Shown here piece after piece: positions 34,106 through 43,004 of a stretch of DNA of 64,000 nt. Positions within the stretch are counted from its first letter, which is position 1; every line of letters starts with the position of its first letter. Source of the DNA: Methylomonas sp. ZR1 (GTDB lineage: Bacteria; Pseudomonadota; Gammaproteobacteria; Methylococcales; Methylomonadaceae); contig NZ_RCST01000001.1 in assembly GCF_013141865.1 (NCBI RefSeq), positions 3,906,001 through 3,970,000 of the forward strand. Direction: 5' to 3'. The notes under the pieces were generated by a model that saw nothing but the letters and a program-made list of their open reading frames with translations, had not been told where the DNA came from and made no database searches. The position numbers were made by a program, and so were the translations under genes.

Positions 34106-37100
34106 ATGGGACGATTGGCTTTTATGCTGTGGCTATTGCTTGGGCTGGCACCGCTGCAAACGGCAATAGCGTTGGACATGCAAGACGTTCCGGAGCCGTT
34201 AAAACCCTGGGTCAACTGGGTATTGGCGGATGAAACTCAGTATCGTTGCCCGTTTATCTTCGACGATTTTCAACAAAAACACTGCGCCTGGCCGGGCGCT
34301 CTGCACCTGAATTTACAAGCTAAGCACGGCAGCTTCGTTGCCGAATGGACCGTGTATCGCCAGGATTGGATTAGCTTGCCGGGCGACACGCAACATTGGC
34401 CGCAGGCGGTCACCGTCAACAAACAAACCCAGCCGGTCGTAGAAAAAGACGGTAAGCCGGCCCTGCACTTGCCCGCCGGCCGCTACCAGATTAGCGGCGA
34501 ATTTTTCTGGGAAAATTTGCCGGAGCAACTGGCATTACCCGAAGCCAGCGGCTTGATTCAGCTCAGCGTCAACGATAAGCCGGTCGCGTATCCACCCATC
34601 AAGCAAGGTGCCTTGTGGCTGAATACCGAGAACGCCGACACTGCCGACCGGGAGCAGGATAGGCTGGACCTGCAAGTATTCCGGCAGGTGCAGGACGAGG
34701 TGCCGCTGCAAGTCATTACCCGTCTGGATTTGGAAGTCTCCGGCAAGGCGCGGGAGATTGAGTTTCCTTATGCTTTACTGCCTAATTTTATCCCGGTGGC
34801 GTTGAATAGTCCGTTGCCGGCTCGTCTGGACGGAAACGGCCGGCTCTTGGTGCAAGTGCGGCCGGGACGCTGGAGCATAGACATTCATGCCCGCCATCCG
34901 CAAGCTTTGACGCAACTGGATTTGGCCGTAACTGACCAGAACTGGCCGGCGGACGAGTTGTGGGCGTTCCAGGCCGTGCCTGCCTTGCGTTTGGTGGAGA
35001 TCGAGAATTTGACCGCGATAGACGGCAGCCAAACCAATCTGCCCGCCGAATGGCAGCATTTACCTACTTATCAACTCCAGCAAGGCGAGAGTATGAAGTT
35101 TAAGGTCATGCGCCGCGGCGACCCTGAGCCCGAACCGAATCAACTCAAGCTGCAGCGCACGCTGTGGCTGGACTTCGAGGGCGGCGGTTACACGGTCAGC
35201 GATAACATCACCGGTACGATGAGTCGCGACTGGCGTTTGAACGCGGTGCCCGAGCTGGGACTGGGCCAAGTGCAACTGGACGGTCAGAGCCAATTGATCA
35301 CGCAACTGGCGGATGGCAACCAGGGCGTGGAAGTGCGCCGCGGTGCCATCCAGCTGAATGCCGACAGCCGGATCGAAGCCGATTTAAGTAGCTTGAGCGC
35401 CAGCGGCTGGCAACAGCGTTTTCAACAAGTACAGGCTGAATTGAATATCCCGCCGGGCTGGCGTCTGCTGGCGGTCAGCGGCGTGGATAATGTGCCGAAT
35501 AGCTGGTTAAACCGCTGGACCTTGCTGGACTTGTTTTTGGTCTTGATCGCTGCATTGGCCGCGGGCCGACTCTGGTCGCCACAATGGGGCGCATTTGCCT
35601 TGCTCAGTTTGGCGCTGATTTGGCACGAAACCGATGCGCCGCGCTTGATTTGGCTGAATATGCTGGCGGTGTTGGCGTTGCTGCGGGTATTACCGGCGGG
35701 TAGCTTTTGGCAATGGTTGAAATGGTATCGCAACGCCAGCTGGCTGGCGCTGCTAATGCTGACGATTCCATTCATGATAGCGCAGATTCGTATCGGCATT
35801 TATCCGCAACTGGAACTGCCCCGGCAGCCTATTCAACGTTTGCATTCGATGGTGAGCGCCGCCGCACCAATGGCGATGCAAGTAGAACAAATGGCGGATT
35901 CGGCGATGGCGCCGGAGCCGGAACTTAGAGAACTTGCTAAAACGGAGTCCGAGTATTCCGCTAAACCCAAGATGTCGAGTGCTTATGGTGGCAGCGCTGC
36001 CAGTTTGCAGCGGATCGACCCGGACGCCAATCTGCAAACCGGTCCCGGTTTGCCGCATTGGGGCTGGCAGCGCGTGGAGTTAAGCTGGAACGGCGCGGTT
36101 GATAGCGACCAACAAATCCGGCTGTGGTATTTGTCGCCATTTATGCTGATGTTGCTGCATTTTGCCCATGCCCTGTTGGTGGCGGTGTTGGTGTTAAAAA
36201 TGCTGGGAGCCATCGCCGCCAACTGGCGCTTGTCCCTGCCGACTTTGACCTGCCTGTTGCTGCTGCCGTTGTTGATGGCGCCCAGTGAAAAGGCCTATGC
36301 CGATCTGCCCGACGCGCCAATGCTGGAGCAACTGAAAGCCCGCCTGCTGCAAGCACCGCAATGCCTGCCCAACTGCGCGCAGATCGCCGACATGCAATTA
36401 ATGGTAAAGCCGGAGATGTTGCGCATCGAACTGCAATTGCACGCTCAGCAAGATTTGGCAGTACCGTTGCCGGCCCAGCTTGAGCAATGGTTTCCGGAGC
36501 AGGTCAGCGTCGATGGCGGCGAGGCGCAAGCCTTGATCAGACAGGATGACGGCAGCTTGTGGCTGGCTGTGTCGCCTGGAGTACACAAAGTGACGATGCA
36601 GGGCCGCTATACCGCGCAGGATAAATTTAGTTTGCCGCTGCCATTGCCGCCGCAACACGCCGGTGTTACCGCCGACGGCTGGCGGGTGGATGGTTTATAC
36701 GAGGACGGCAAGGTGGGTCCACAACTGGAGTTCAGCCGATTGCAACCCGATAGTGGACCGAAAAATAAACTACAACAAACTGCCTTGCCGGCATTCGTGC
36801 GGGTGGAAAGAACCCTGCATTTGGGCTTGGACTGGCGGGTGACCACCCGCGTCGAGCAATTGGCCGGCGCACTCAGTCCGGTGTTACTGGAGCTACCGTT
36901 GTTGCCGGGCGAAGCGGTCACCAGTCCGCAAGTGCGAATCAAGGACGGTAAAGTATTAGTCAACATGGCGGCCGGCCAGGCGACTATGGAATGGGAGTCC
37001 GCATTGGCTAAAACCGAGCAATTGTTATTGCAGGCCGCCGATACGCCGGAATGGCACGAGGTTTGGCGTGCCGATGTTAGTCCAATCTGGCATTTGCAGG

Positions 37101-38149
37101 CTGACGGTATTGCGGTGGTGCATCATCAGGATAGTCAAGGACAATGGCTACCGGAGTGGCGGCCTTGGCCGGGCGAGCGGGTCAATCTAACTATCAGCCG
37201 TCCGCAAGCGGTGGCAGGGGCGACCTTGACCATCGATAGAAGTGAGCTCATGGTCAAACCTGGGCAGCGTAGTGAAACGGTGGAATTGACCTTGAGCATC
37301 CGTAGTTCCAAAGGTGGACAACACCCCGTGAAACTGCCGGAGCAGGCGGAACTGCAAAGTGTGACGATAGACGGCGTGAGTCAGCCGATTCGTCAGCAAG
37401 GTGCTGTGGTGAGTTTGCCGATACATCCCGGCACTCAGCAAATTGTGTTGAATTGGCAGACAGCGCAAGAACCCGGTTTGCTGTTACGCACGCCGCTGGT
37501 TGATCTCGGCGTTGCCAGCGTGAACAGTCGTATTCAGTTGCTGATGCCGCAAGAGCGTTGGTTATTGTGGACCTTTGGGCCGAAGTTCGGGCCGGCCGCG
37601 TTGATCTGGGGCTTATTGATAGTGCTGGCCGTATTGGCGCTGGGCTTGGGTAAGCTGAGTATCACGCCGCTAAAGCATTGGCAGTGGTTTTTGTTGCTGA
37701 TCGGCTTGAGCCAGTTGCATATTACCGCTGCATTTTTGGTGGTGGGCTGGTTGTTTGCTCTGGGTTTCCGCGCCGAGCATGCACCGGAACGGCCGCGCTG
37801 GTTCAATTTGGCGCAAATCTGTTTGGCCGGTTTGACGCTGCTGTCCTTGTTGCTGATAGCAATAGCGGTCGAGCAAGGTTTGTTGGGTAATCCGGATATG
37901 CAAATTGCCGGGAATCAATCGTCTGCGACCTTGCTAAATTGGTATCAGGATCGCAATGGTCCGCAGTTGGCCATTGCCACGGTAGTCAGCCTGCCTTTAC
38001 TGGCCTACCGGATTTTGATGCTGGCTTGGTCGTTGTGGATGGCCGCAGCCTTGTTGAATTGGCTGCGCTGGGGCTGGAACTGTTTTATCGGTGGTGGGCT
38101 TTGGAAAAAATCACAGCCTCAAGTGGCCGTGCCGAAATCAGAAGCTTGA
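34106..38149 (+). CDS. 1347-residue membrane protein with internal duplication, unknown function
   Basis: Signal peptide (MGRLAFMLWLLLGLAPLQT, cleavage near AIALDM), a long periplasmic part, four helices at about 467-570, a linker, a helix near 680-700 (FMLMLLHFAHALLVAVLVL) and another near 712-728; then a second periplasmic part and five to six helices from about 1160 to 1330. The halves look alike: LHLNLQAKHGSF..LPGD..WPQAVTV..LHLPAG in the first, LRIELQLHAQQDLAVPLP..WFPEQVSV..LAVSPG in the second, then LQRTLWLDFEGG against VERTLHLGLDWR, then similar helix clusters. I read this as a tandem duplication at roughly residues 1-735 and 736-1347. GGAGG precedes the ATG. No enzyme motif was seen. 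Related gammaproteobacterial proteins exist but, to my knowledge, have no assigned function. Confidence 0.75.
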   Translation: MGRLAFMLWLLLGLAPLQTAIALDMQDVPEPLKPWVNWVLADETQYRCPFIFDDFQQKHCAWPGALHLNLQAKHGSFVAEWTVYRQDWISLPGDTQHWPQAVTVNKQTQPVVEKDGKPALHLPAGRYQISGEFFWENLPEQLALPEASGLIQLSVNDKPVAYPPIKQGALWLNTENADTADREQDRLDLQVFRQVQDEVPLQVITRLDLEVSGKAREIEFPYALLPNFIPVALNSPLPARLDGNGRLLVQVRPGRWSIDIHARHPQALTQLDLAVTDQNWPADELWAFQAVPALRLVEIENLTAIDGSQTNLPAEWQHLPTYQLQQGESMKFKVMRRGDPEPEPNQLKLQRTLWLDFEGGGYTVSDNITGTMSRDWRLNAVPELGLGQVQLDGQSQLITQLADGNQGVEVRRGAIQLNADSRIEADLSSLSASGWQQRFQQVQAELNIPPGWRLLAVSGVDNVPNSWLNRWTLLDLFLVLIAALAAGRLWSPQWGAFALLSLALIWHETDAPRLIWLNMLAVLALLRVLPAGSFWQWLKWYRNASWLALLMLTIPFMIAQIRIGIYPQLELPRQPIQRLHSMVSAAAPMAMQVEQMADSAMAPEPELRELAKTESEYSAKPKMSSAYGGSAASLQRIDPDANLQTGPGLPHWGWQRVELSWNGAVDSDQQIRLWYLSPFMLMLLHFAHALLVAVLVLKMLGAIAANWRLSLPTLTCLLLLPLLMAPSEKAYADLPDAPMLEQLKARLLQAPQCLPNCAQIADMQLMVKPEMLRIELQLHAQQDLAVPLPAQLEQWFPEQVSVDGGEAQALIRQDDGSLWLAVSPGVHKVTMQGRYTAQDKFSLPLPLPPQHAGVTADGWRVDGLYEDGKVGPQLEFSRLQPDSGPKNKLQQTALPAFVRVERTLHLGLDWRVTTRVEQLAGALSPVLLELPLLPGEAVTSPQVRIKDGKVLVNMAAGQATMEWESALAKTEQLLLQAADTPEWHEVWRADVSPIWHLQADGIAVVHHQDSQGQWLPEWRPWPGERVNLTISRPQAVAGATLTIDRSELMVKPGQRSETVELTLSIRSSKGGQHPVKLPEQAELQSVTIDGVSQPIRQQGAVVSLPIHPGTQQIVLNWQTAQEPGLLLRTPLVDLGVASVNSRIQLLMPQERWLLWTFGPKFGPAALIWGLLIVLAVLALGLGKLSITPLKHWQWFLLLIGLSQLHITAAFLVVGWLFALGFRAEHAPERPRWFNLAQICLAGLTLLSLLLIAIAVEQGLLGNPDMQIAGNQSSATLLNWYQDRNGPQLAIATVVSLPLLAYRILMLAWSLWMAAALLNWLRWGWNCFIGGGLWKKSQPQVAVPKSEA

Positions 38150-38160
38150 CATAGCAGATA

Positions 38161-38184
38161 CCCCCGGCACAGCCGGGGGCTTTA
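38161..38184 (+). terminator. Rho-independent terminator after the 1347-residue gene
   Basis: Stem CCCCCGGC / GCCGGGGG with a 3-base loop (38161-38179), followed by CTTTATT, 12 bases after the stop. Confidence 0.8.
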
Positions 38185-38292
38185 TTACGCGCAATGACCC
38201 TCAAAGCTTTCTCTAACCGGCTACGTTTCAACGCAATGCTTTCGCCACGCCTTGTATAAGTTCCAAGGGCGAGACTGTGCAATACAGCCGCG

Positions 38293-40341
38293 TCACCAAG
38301 CTTCTAAAACCACCACTTTCCAGCCCCGATTCTCCGCCGGCCTTAAACTTACCCAGGCGGCGATCTGCCTTGAGGGCGCGGATTGACCCGCTGATTGGCT
38401 TTGGTAATAGCCCACGCCGGCGTCTTGATCGGCGATTTCAGCCGCGAGCTGGCGCAGTTCCGGTATCTGATTGAAGCGCTCCTCACGGAACAAATTAAGG
38501 CCAATCTCCTGCGGATCGCTATCGTAAAGCAGCAGGCCATCATCTTGCACGACCCACACTGTGCGTTTTTGGGTCTGAGTATCCTCGGCCAGCAAACCAC
38601 CCAGAAAATCGACCGGTTTGATGCGCATGGAAATAAAGCCCGGGATGGTTTTACCCTGTTTGATCGGCACCACCATCGTGACGGCGGGAAAGCCTTCCGG
38701 GGCTTGATAAATCCGGCTCAGAATCGGCACTCCCCGCTCCAAAACCATCCGGTTGTGCTCAAGTTGCGAGGTATCGGCACCCAGCGCTTGGCGATATTTG
38801 GCCGGCGCCACCGCAACGATAGTGCCGGGCGCACGGGTGGTAGCGAAACTTTCACCGCGCGGATAACGTTGCAGCAAGCTCTCCAGTAAGCCGCTGGATG
38901 CGGCTAAATCGGCGTTGCCGTGTAAGGACTCGGCGGTTTGCTGCATGCCCATGCGCATTTCGTTCAGGTTGCCCAAGATGCGGTCCGCGATCTGATTGGC
39001 AGCCGTCAGGTTCTGATTGGAAATACGGGTGACATCGGCTAGCGCACGCTCCACCTGCTGCTTTTCCTGCTTGACGAGTTCGCCTTCAGCCACCGCCAAG
39101 TCTCGGGCTTTATGCGCCTCCACGCCAAATTTGAAGGCCAGCCCGGCGCCGATCAAAATCGCCAGTAATACCGCCAGACTAGCCGCCAGCACGACTTTGT
39201 TACGGGCGATGAAGCGGCGTAGCAGTTCGCCACGCGAATAGGCATAGGCACTCACCAAGCGGCCGTCGCGATAGGCCCGCAATTCGTCGGCTAACGCAGC
39301 CGCATTCGGAAACCGTAAGGTTTTGTCCTTGGATAAGGCCTTGTCGCAGATGGCGATCAATTCCGGCGGCATGGGCAGCTTCGGATCCCGCGCCGAGGGC
39401 ATGGGCGCCAGCGAACTGAGTTGCGCCAATATTTCATCAGCGCTACCGCTTAGCGGCGGATGGCCGGCCAATAAATAATAGAGAATACAGCCAAGCGCGA
39501 ACACATCGGAGCGCGTATCTACCGCACCGAAATCGGGATTGGCTTGTTCCGGCGCCATATAGGCCGGGGTGCCGAGAATGTCGCCGATCCGGGTCAAATC
39601 CGCATCGTCGGCAGCCTGAGTGGATGCAGCATGCAGCAGCGGCGCCAGATCGGCTTCGTTTTCCACCTTGGCCAAGCCCCAGTCCAACACAATGGTTTCA
39701 CCGAACGGGCCCAGCACGATATTGCCGGGTTTGATGTCGCGATGAATCACGCCTTTGGAGTGGGCGTACGCCACCGCTTCGCAAACGTCGATCAGTCTGT
39801 CCAGCAAACTCAGGCGCCGCGACAAGGCATGCTCGGCCAACACCTCGTCATTACAGGCTTTTAGGGCTTTGGCCAGTGTATCGCCACGCACCAAGCGCAT
39901 CACATAGTAGGGCGCGCCGCTTTGCTTCGTTCCCAGATCGTAAACCGGCACAATCCCCGGATGCTCCAGGCGACCGGTGATGCGAGCTTCGCGCAGAAAA
40001 CGTGCGCTCAGCTCGATATCATCATTCGCTGCCTGATCCAGTAATTCCTTGATCGCCACTTCGCGGCCGATGCGCTCGTCAAAACCCAGCAACACCTGAC
40101 CGCCGCCGCCCACGCCCACGGCGCCGCGCAAGGAATAATCATCGTTGAATTTACCGTCCTGCTCCGAACTGCCGTTCAACACCTGTGGGTAGGGGCGAGG
40201 CTTGATCCGGGTCAGATCGTCGTCTTTGGGTTTGATGAGGGTAGCGTCGTCGTCTTCCGGGAGCATCATCTCAGACAGCTTAGCCTTGTTTAGTCTTTGC
40301 GCAGCCTGATCAAGACTGCGGCGCGGGCTTGCGGTCGGCAT
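38293..40341 (-). CDS. Ser/Thr protein kinase with C-terminal Cache-like sensor
   Basis: The 682-residue form from ATG 40341 is chosen; a longer form would need a TTG start at 40365. The kinase domain (about 70-345) has a Gly-rich loop GVGGGGQVLLG, the ATP Lys in VAIKEL, catalytic loop HRDIKPGNIVL, VLDWGLAKV in the DFG position, and APEQANPD. A membrane helix follows (VVLAASLAVLLAILIGAG, about 383-400), a short coiled region, and a periplasmic region (about 455-682) resembling a Cache sensor: VVPIKQG, FISMRIKPVDFLGG, VVQDDGLLLYDSD, GWKVVVLE. The input domain is therefore C-terminal and outside the cell. Overlaps the SelW-like gene. Confidence 0.88.
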   Translation of the reverse strand: MPTASPRRSLDQAAQRLNKAKLSEMMLPEDDDATLIKPKDDDLTRIKPRPYPQVLNGSSEQDGKFNDDYSLRGAVGVGGGGQVLLGFDERIGREVAIKELLDQAANDDIELSARFLREARITGRLEHPGIVPVYDLGTKQSGAPYYVMRLVRGDTLAKALKACNDEVLAEHALSRRLSLLDRLIDVCEAVAYAHSKGVIHRDIKPGNIVLGPFGETIVLDWGLAKVENEADLAPLLHAASTQAADDADLTRIGDILGTPAYMAPEQANPDFGAVDTRSDVFALGCILYYLLAGHPPLSGSADEILAQLSSLAPMPSARDPKLPMPPELIAICDKALSKDKTLRFPNAAALADELRAYRDGRLVSAYAYSRGELLRRFIARNKVVLAASLAVLLAILIGAGLAFKFGVEAHKARDLAVAEGELVKQEKQQVERALADVTRISNQNLTAANQIADRILGNLNEMRMGMQQTAESLHGNADLAASSGLLESLLQRYPRGESFATTRAPGTIVAVAPAKYRQALGADTSQLEHNRMVLERGVPILSRIYQAPEGFPAVTMVVPIKQGKTIPGFISMRIKPVDFLGGLLAEDTQTQKRTVWVVQDDGLLLYDSDPQEIGLNLFREERFNQIPELRQLAAEIADQDAGVGYYQSQSAGQSAPSRQIAAWVSLRPAENRGWKVVVLEAW

Positions 40342-40597
40342 GCCCCAGATCCCGCTCGGGGGCAATTTGGTCGCGCACCAATTGCTTTAACTCGGTAATC
40401 TCCGGAAACCGGCCTTGCTGCTTGCGAGACCAAACTAATTCGCCGTTGGCGCGCACCTCGAAAATACCGCCGGTATCCGGCTGCAGCACCAGCTCGTCCA
40501 GTTCCTGTTCAAAAGTGCTTAACAATTCTTGCGCCATCCATGCAGCGCGCAGCAACCAGCGACATTGCGTGCAGTAGCGGATTTCGACGCGGTTCAT
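40310..40597 (-). CDS. SelW/Rdx-family selenoprotein-like protein
   Basis: A 95-residue thioredoxin-like protein of the SelT/SelW/SelH (Rdx) family. The N-terminal VEIRYCTQCRWLLRA holds the C-x-x-C redox pair (the selenocysteine position of animal SelW is Cys here), and FEVRANGELVWSRKQQGRFP is the usual middle part (given within 20 residues). Bacterial members are small putative redox proteins. It starts 3 bases after mpl and overlaps the start of the kinase gene, implying an mpl-rdx-kinase operon. Confidence 0.9.
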   Translation of the reverse strand: MNRVEIRYCTQCRWLLRAAWMAQELLSTFEQELDELVLQPDTGGIFEVRANGELVWSRKQQGRFPEITELKQLVRDQIAPERDLGHADRKPAPQS

Positions 40598-40600
40598 GGC

Positions 40601-41971
40601 TTACAACTCGTCCCGCAGGCGTTTGTATATGCCACCGAAACTGCCGTTACTCATCAGCAACACATGGCAAACGCCGCCGGCTTGGGCTTTGATGGTGGAA
40701 ATGATGCTTTCCAGGTCATTGTAAATCTCGATATTGCCGGCGTATTTCAGCAGCTGGCTTAAGTCCCAACCCAGGTTGTCGGGCTGATAAACGATGGCCC
40801 GGTCGGCTTGGCCCAACGATTCTGCGAGCGATTGCGTATGCACGCCCAGCCGCATCGTGTTGGAGCGCGGCTCGACGATGGCCAGGATTTTTTCGTTACC
40901 GACTTGTTGGCGCAAGCCGTCCAGCGTGGTTTTTATCGCTGTCGGATGGTGGGCAAAGTCGTCGTAAACGGTAACACCAGCACTTTTGACGATGACTTCC
41001 ATGCGCCGTTTCACATTTTGAAACTGCTGCAAAGCCGCTATCGCATCTTTTGCCAGAATGCCGATATGCCGGGCGGCGGCGATGGCAGACAAGGCGTTGT
41101 AGACGCTATGGCGACCGGTCAAAGTCCACTCGACTACTCTTTGCTCTTCACCGGCAAAACTGACGCTGAAGCGACTGCCGTCAGCTTTTAACAAGTGCGC
41201 TTGCCAATCGCCCTCACCGTCGATCGCAGTTTTCACAACTGGCGTCCAGCAGCCTGTTTCCAGCACTTCGGTAACATGTTGTTCGCAAGCCGGCGCGATG
41301 ATCAGACCTTCGCTGGGTATGGTGCGCACCAGATGGTGAAACTGTTTTTTAATGGCGTCCAGGTTTTCGAAGATGTCGGCGTGATCGTATTCCAGGTTGT
41401 TCAAAATCGCGGTGCGTGGCCGGTAATGGACGAATTTGGAGCGTTTGTCGAAAAAGGCGCAGTCGTATTCGTCGGCTTCGATCACGAAAAAATCCGACTC
41501 GCCCAAGCGCGCGGAGATGCCGAAATTCAACGGAATGCCGCCGATCAGAAAACCCGGTTTGAAACCGTTGTATTCCAGCACCCAAGCCAACATGCTGCTG
41601 GTGGTGGTCTTGCCGTGCGTACCGGCCACCGCCAATACCCATTTATGTTGTAACACATGTTCCGCCAACCATTGCGGACCGGAGATATAGGGCAAGCCTA
41701 AGTTCAATACCGCTTCCACTTCCGGATTACCGCGTGACATGGCGTTGCCGACCACAACCAGATCGGGTTTAACGTCCAAATTTTCGGCCTTGTAGCCGTT
41801 CATCAGCCGAATACCTTGCTCTTCCAGTTGCGTGCTCATCGGCGGGTAGACGTTTTGATCGGAGCCGCTGACGGTATAACCCAATTCGCGGGCGATCAAG
41901 GCCAAGCCGCCCATGAAGGTACCGCAAATGCCGAGGATGTGGATGTGTAGTGGCTTTTGTAATTCTGTCAT
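40601..41971 (-). CDS. mpl: UDP-MurNAc:tripeptide ligase (murein recycling)
   Basis: From ATG 41971 the protein has 456 residues. It attaches the recovered L-Ala-gamma-D-Glu-mDAP tripeptide to UDP-MurNAc in the cytoplasm. The N-terminus HIHILGICGTFMGGLALIA is diagnostic of Mpl rather than MurC, the ATP site is AGTHGKTTTSSMLA, and NLEYDHADIF and DDFAHHPTAI are Mur-ligase motifs. An upstream ATG at 42037 overlaps the ankyrin gene stop (ATGA) and cannot be excluded; it would add 22 residues that do not look like family sequence. Neighbours on both sides share the strand. Confidence 0.94.
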   Translation of the reverse strand: MTELQKPLHIHILGICGTFMGGLALIARELGYTVSGSDQNVYPPMSTQLEEQGIRLMNGYKAENLDVKPDLVVVGNAMSRGNPEVEAVLNLGLPYISGPQWLAEHVLQHKWVLAVAGTHGKTTTSSMLAWVLEYNGFKPGFLIGGIPLNFGISARLGESDFFVIEADEYDCAFFDKRSKFVHYRPRTAILNNLEYDHADIFENLDAIKKQFHHLVRTIPSEGLIIAPACEQHVTEVLETGCWTPVVKTAIDGEGDWQAHLLKADGSRFSVSFAGEEQRVVEWTLTGRHSVYNALSAIAAARHIGILAKDAIAALQQFQNVKRRMEVIVKSAGVTVYDDFAHHPTAIKTTLDGLRQQVGNEKILAIVEPRSNTMRLGVHTQSLAESLGQADRAIVYQPDNLGWDLSQLLKYAGNIEIYNDLESIISTIKAQAGGVCHVLLMSNGSFGGIYKRLRDEL

Positions 41972-42033
41972 TCTGATAATTTTAGCGGGTTTAATGAGAT
42001 TCAAATCCGGAATTGGATCGTCAGCGAATTGGA

Positions 42034-42555
42034 TCATTTTTTGGGTTCTTCCGGCTTTTTTTCTTCCTCGGCTTTGGGTTCGCCTTCGATTTTTTCTTCG
42101 ACTTTGGCTTCCGAACCTTTGGCGCCAGCCGCTTCTAACTGCTTTACGATGTTTTCCCGGCCAAGCTTTTTGGCTTTATCGAGTATTTTCACGCTCTGGC
42201 TGTCCGCCGCGTTGACGTTGGCACCGGCCGCGATTAACACGCCAACGATGTCGGCATTGCCAAACATCACGGCATCCGTTAATGCGGTGGAACCCAGTTT
42301 ATCCGCCAAATTGACGTCGGCGCCATAAGCCAGCAGCGCCTTGACAATCCGTAAATTGCCGTTAAAACTGGCTGCCATCAGCGCAGTACGGTCGGTCTCC
42401 AGTTTGCCATTGACGTCCAAGCCTTGCGCCAATAGCGCCTCGACGCGATCCAGCTTGCCGGTGGCTGCGGCAGCAAACAAATCTTTAGTATCTTCGGCAA
42501 GCGCCTGCAGGGACCAGGCGATTAGCCCGGCGCTTAGAAATCTGCGGATATTCAT
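42034..42555 (-). CDS. Exported ankyrin-repeat protein
   Basis: From ATG 42555 the protein has 173 residues with a signal peptide (MNIRRFLSAGLIAWSLQALA). About four ankyrin repeats follow: DLFAAAATGKLDRVEALLAQ, TALMAASFNGNLRIVKALLA, TALTDAVMFGNADIVGVLIA, then a degenerate one. The C-terminus is a charged Lys/Glu/Pro tail (EEKIEGEPKAEEEKK). Ankyrin proteins bind other proteins; a periplasmic partner is expected but unknown. An earlier in-frame ATG (42627) would abolish the signal peptide. First gene of the ankyrin-mpl-rdx-kinase run. Confidence 0.88.
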   Translation of the reverse strand: MNIRRFLSAGLIAWSLQALAEDTKDLFAAAATGKLDRVEALLAQGLDVNGKLETDRTALMAASFNGNLRIVKALLAYGADVNLADKLGSTALTDAVMFGNADIVGVLIAAGANVNAADSQSVKILDKAKKLGRENIVKQLEAAGAKGSEAKVEEKIEGEPKAEEEKKPEEPKK

Positions 42556-42626
42556 CGGATTGCTTGCTTGCGTTTGGGTATGAGTTGGGTTGAAATAAGG
42601 CAAATACTGATTTACATCATCTATCA

Positions 42627-43004
42627 ATGAGCGAAAAAAACAAAGTTTTAGTTGAAGCCCAACCCTATTATATCGAGGCCCAATCGTCCCCCGAACAGAA
42701 CCGCTATGTGTTCGCCTATACCATCACCATCACCAACGTCGGTTCCACACCGGCCAAATTGCTGACTCGCCACTGGCTGATCACCGATGCCAACGGCAAG
42801 GTGCAGGAAGTCAACGGCGACGGTGTGGTGGGAGAAAACCCGCATCTTAGCCCTGGCGACTCATTCCGCTATACCAGCGCGGCGATGATAGAAACTCCGG
42901 TCGGGGTGATGCAAGGTAAGTATCAAATGCAATCGGACGCCGGCGAAAATTTTAACGCAGCCATTCCCAAATTCACTTTATCGATACCTAGAACGCTGCA
43001 CTAA
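42627..43004 (+). CDS. apaG: ApaG protein
   Basis: A 125-residue single-domain Ig-like fold protein. Family landmarks are AYTITITNVGSTPAKLLTRH (given in part), GDGVVGENPHLSPGDSFRYT and GVMQGKYQM. In enterobacteria apaG lies with apaH and affects Co2+ resistance and Mg2+ efflux; its molecular function is not settled. Its stop overlaps the apaH start by one base (TAATG). The apaG-apaH order is the standard gammaproteobacterial one. Confidence 0.95.
   Translation: MSEKNKVLVEAQPYYIEAQSSPEQNRYVFAYTITITNVGSTPAKLLTRHWLITDANGKVQEVNGDGVVGENPHLSPGDSFRYTSAAMIETPVGVMQGKYQMQSDAGENFNAAIPKFTLSIPRTLH

Noticed and set aside
40342..40365. Upstream TTG start for the Ser/Thr kinase
   Set aside because: It would add 8 residues inside the SelW-like gene; the ATG at 40341 has a G-rich stretch just upstream and is preferred, though not proved.
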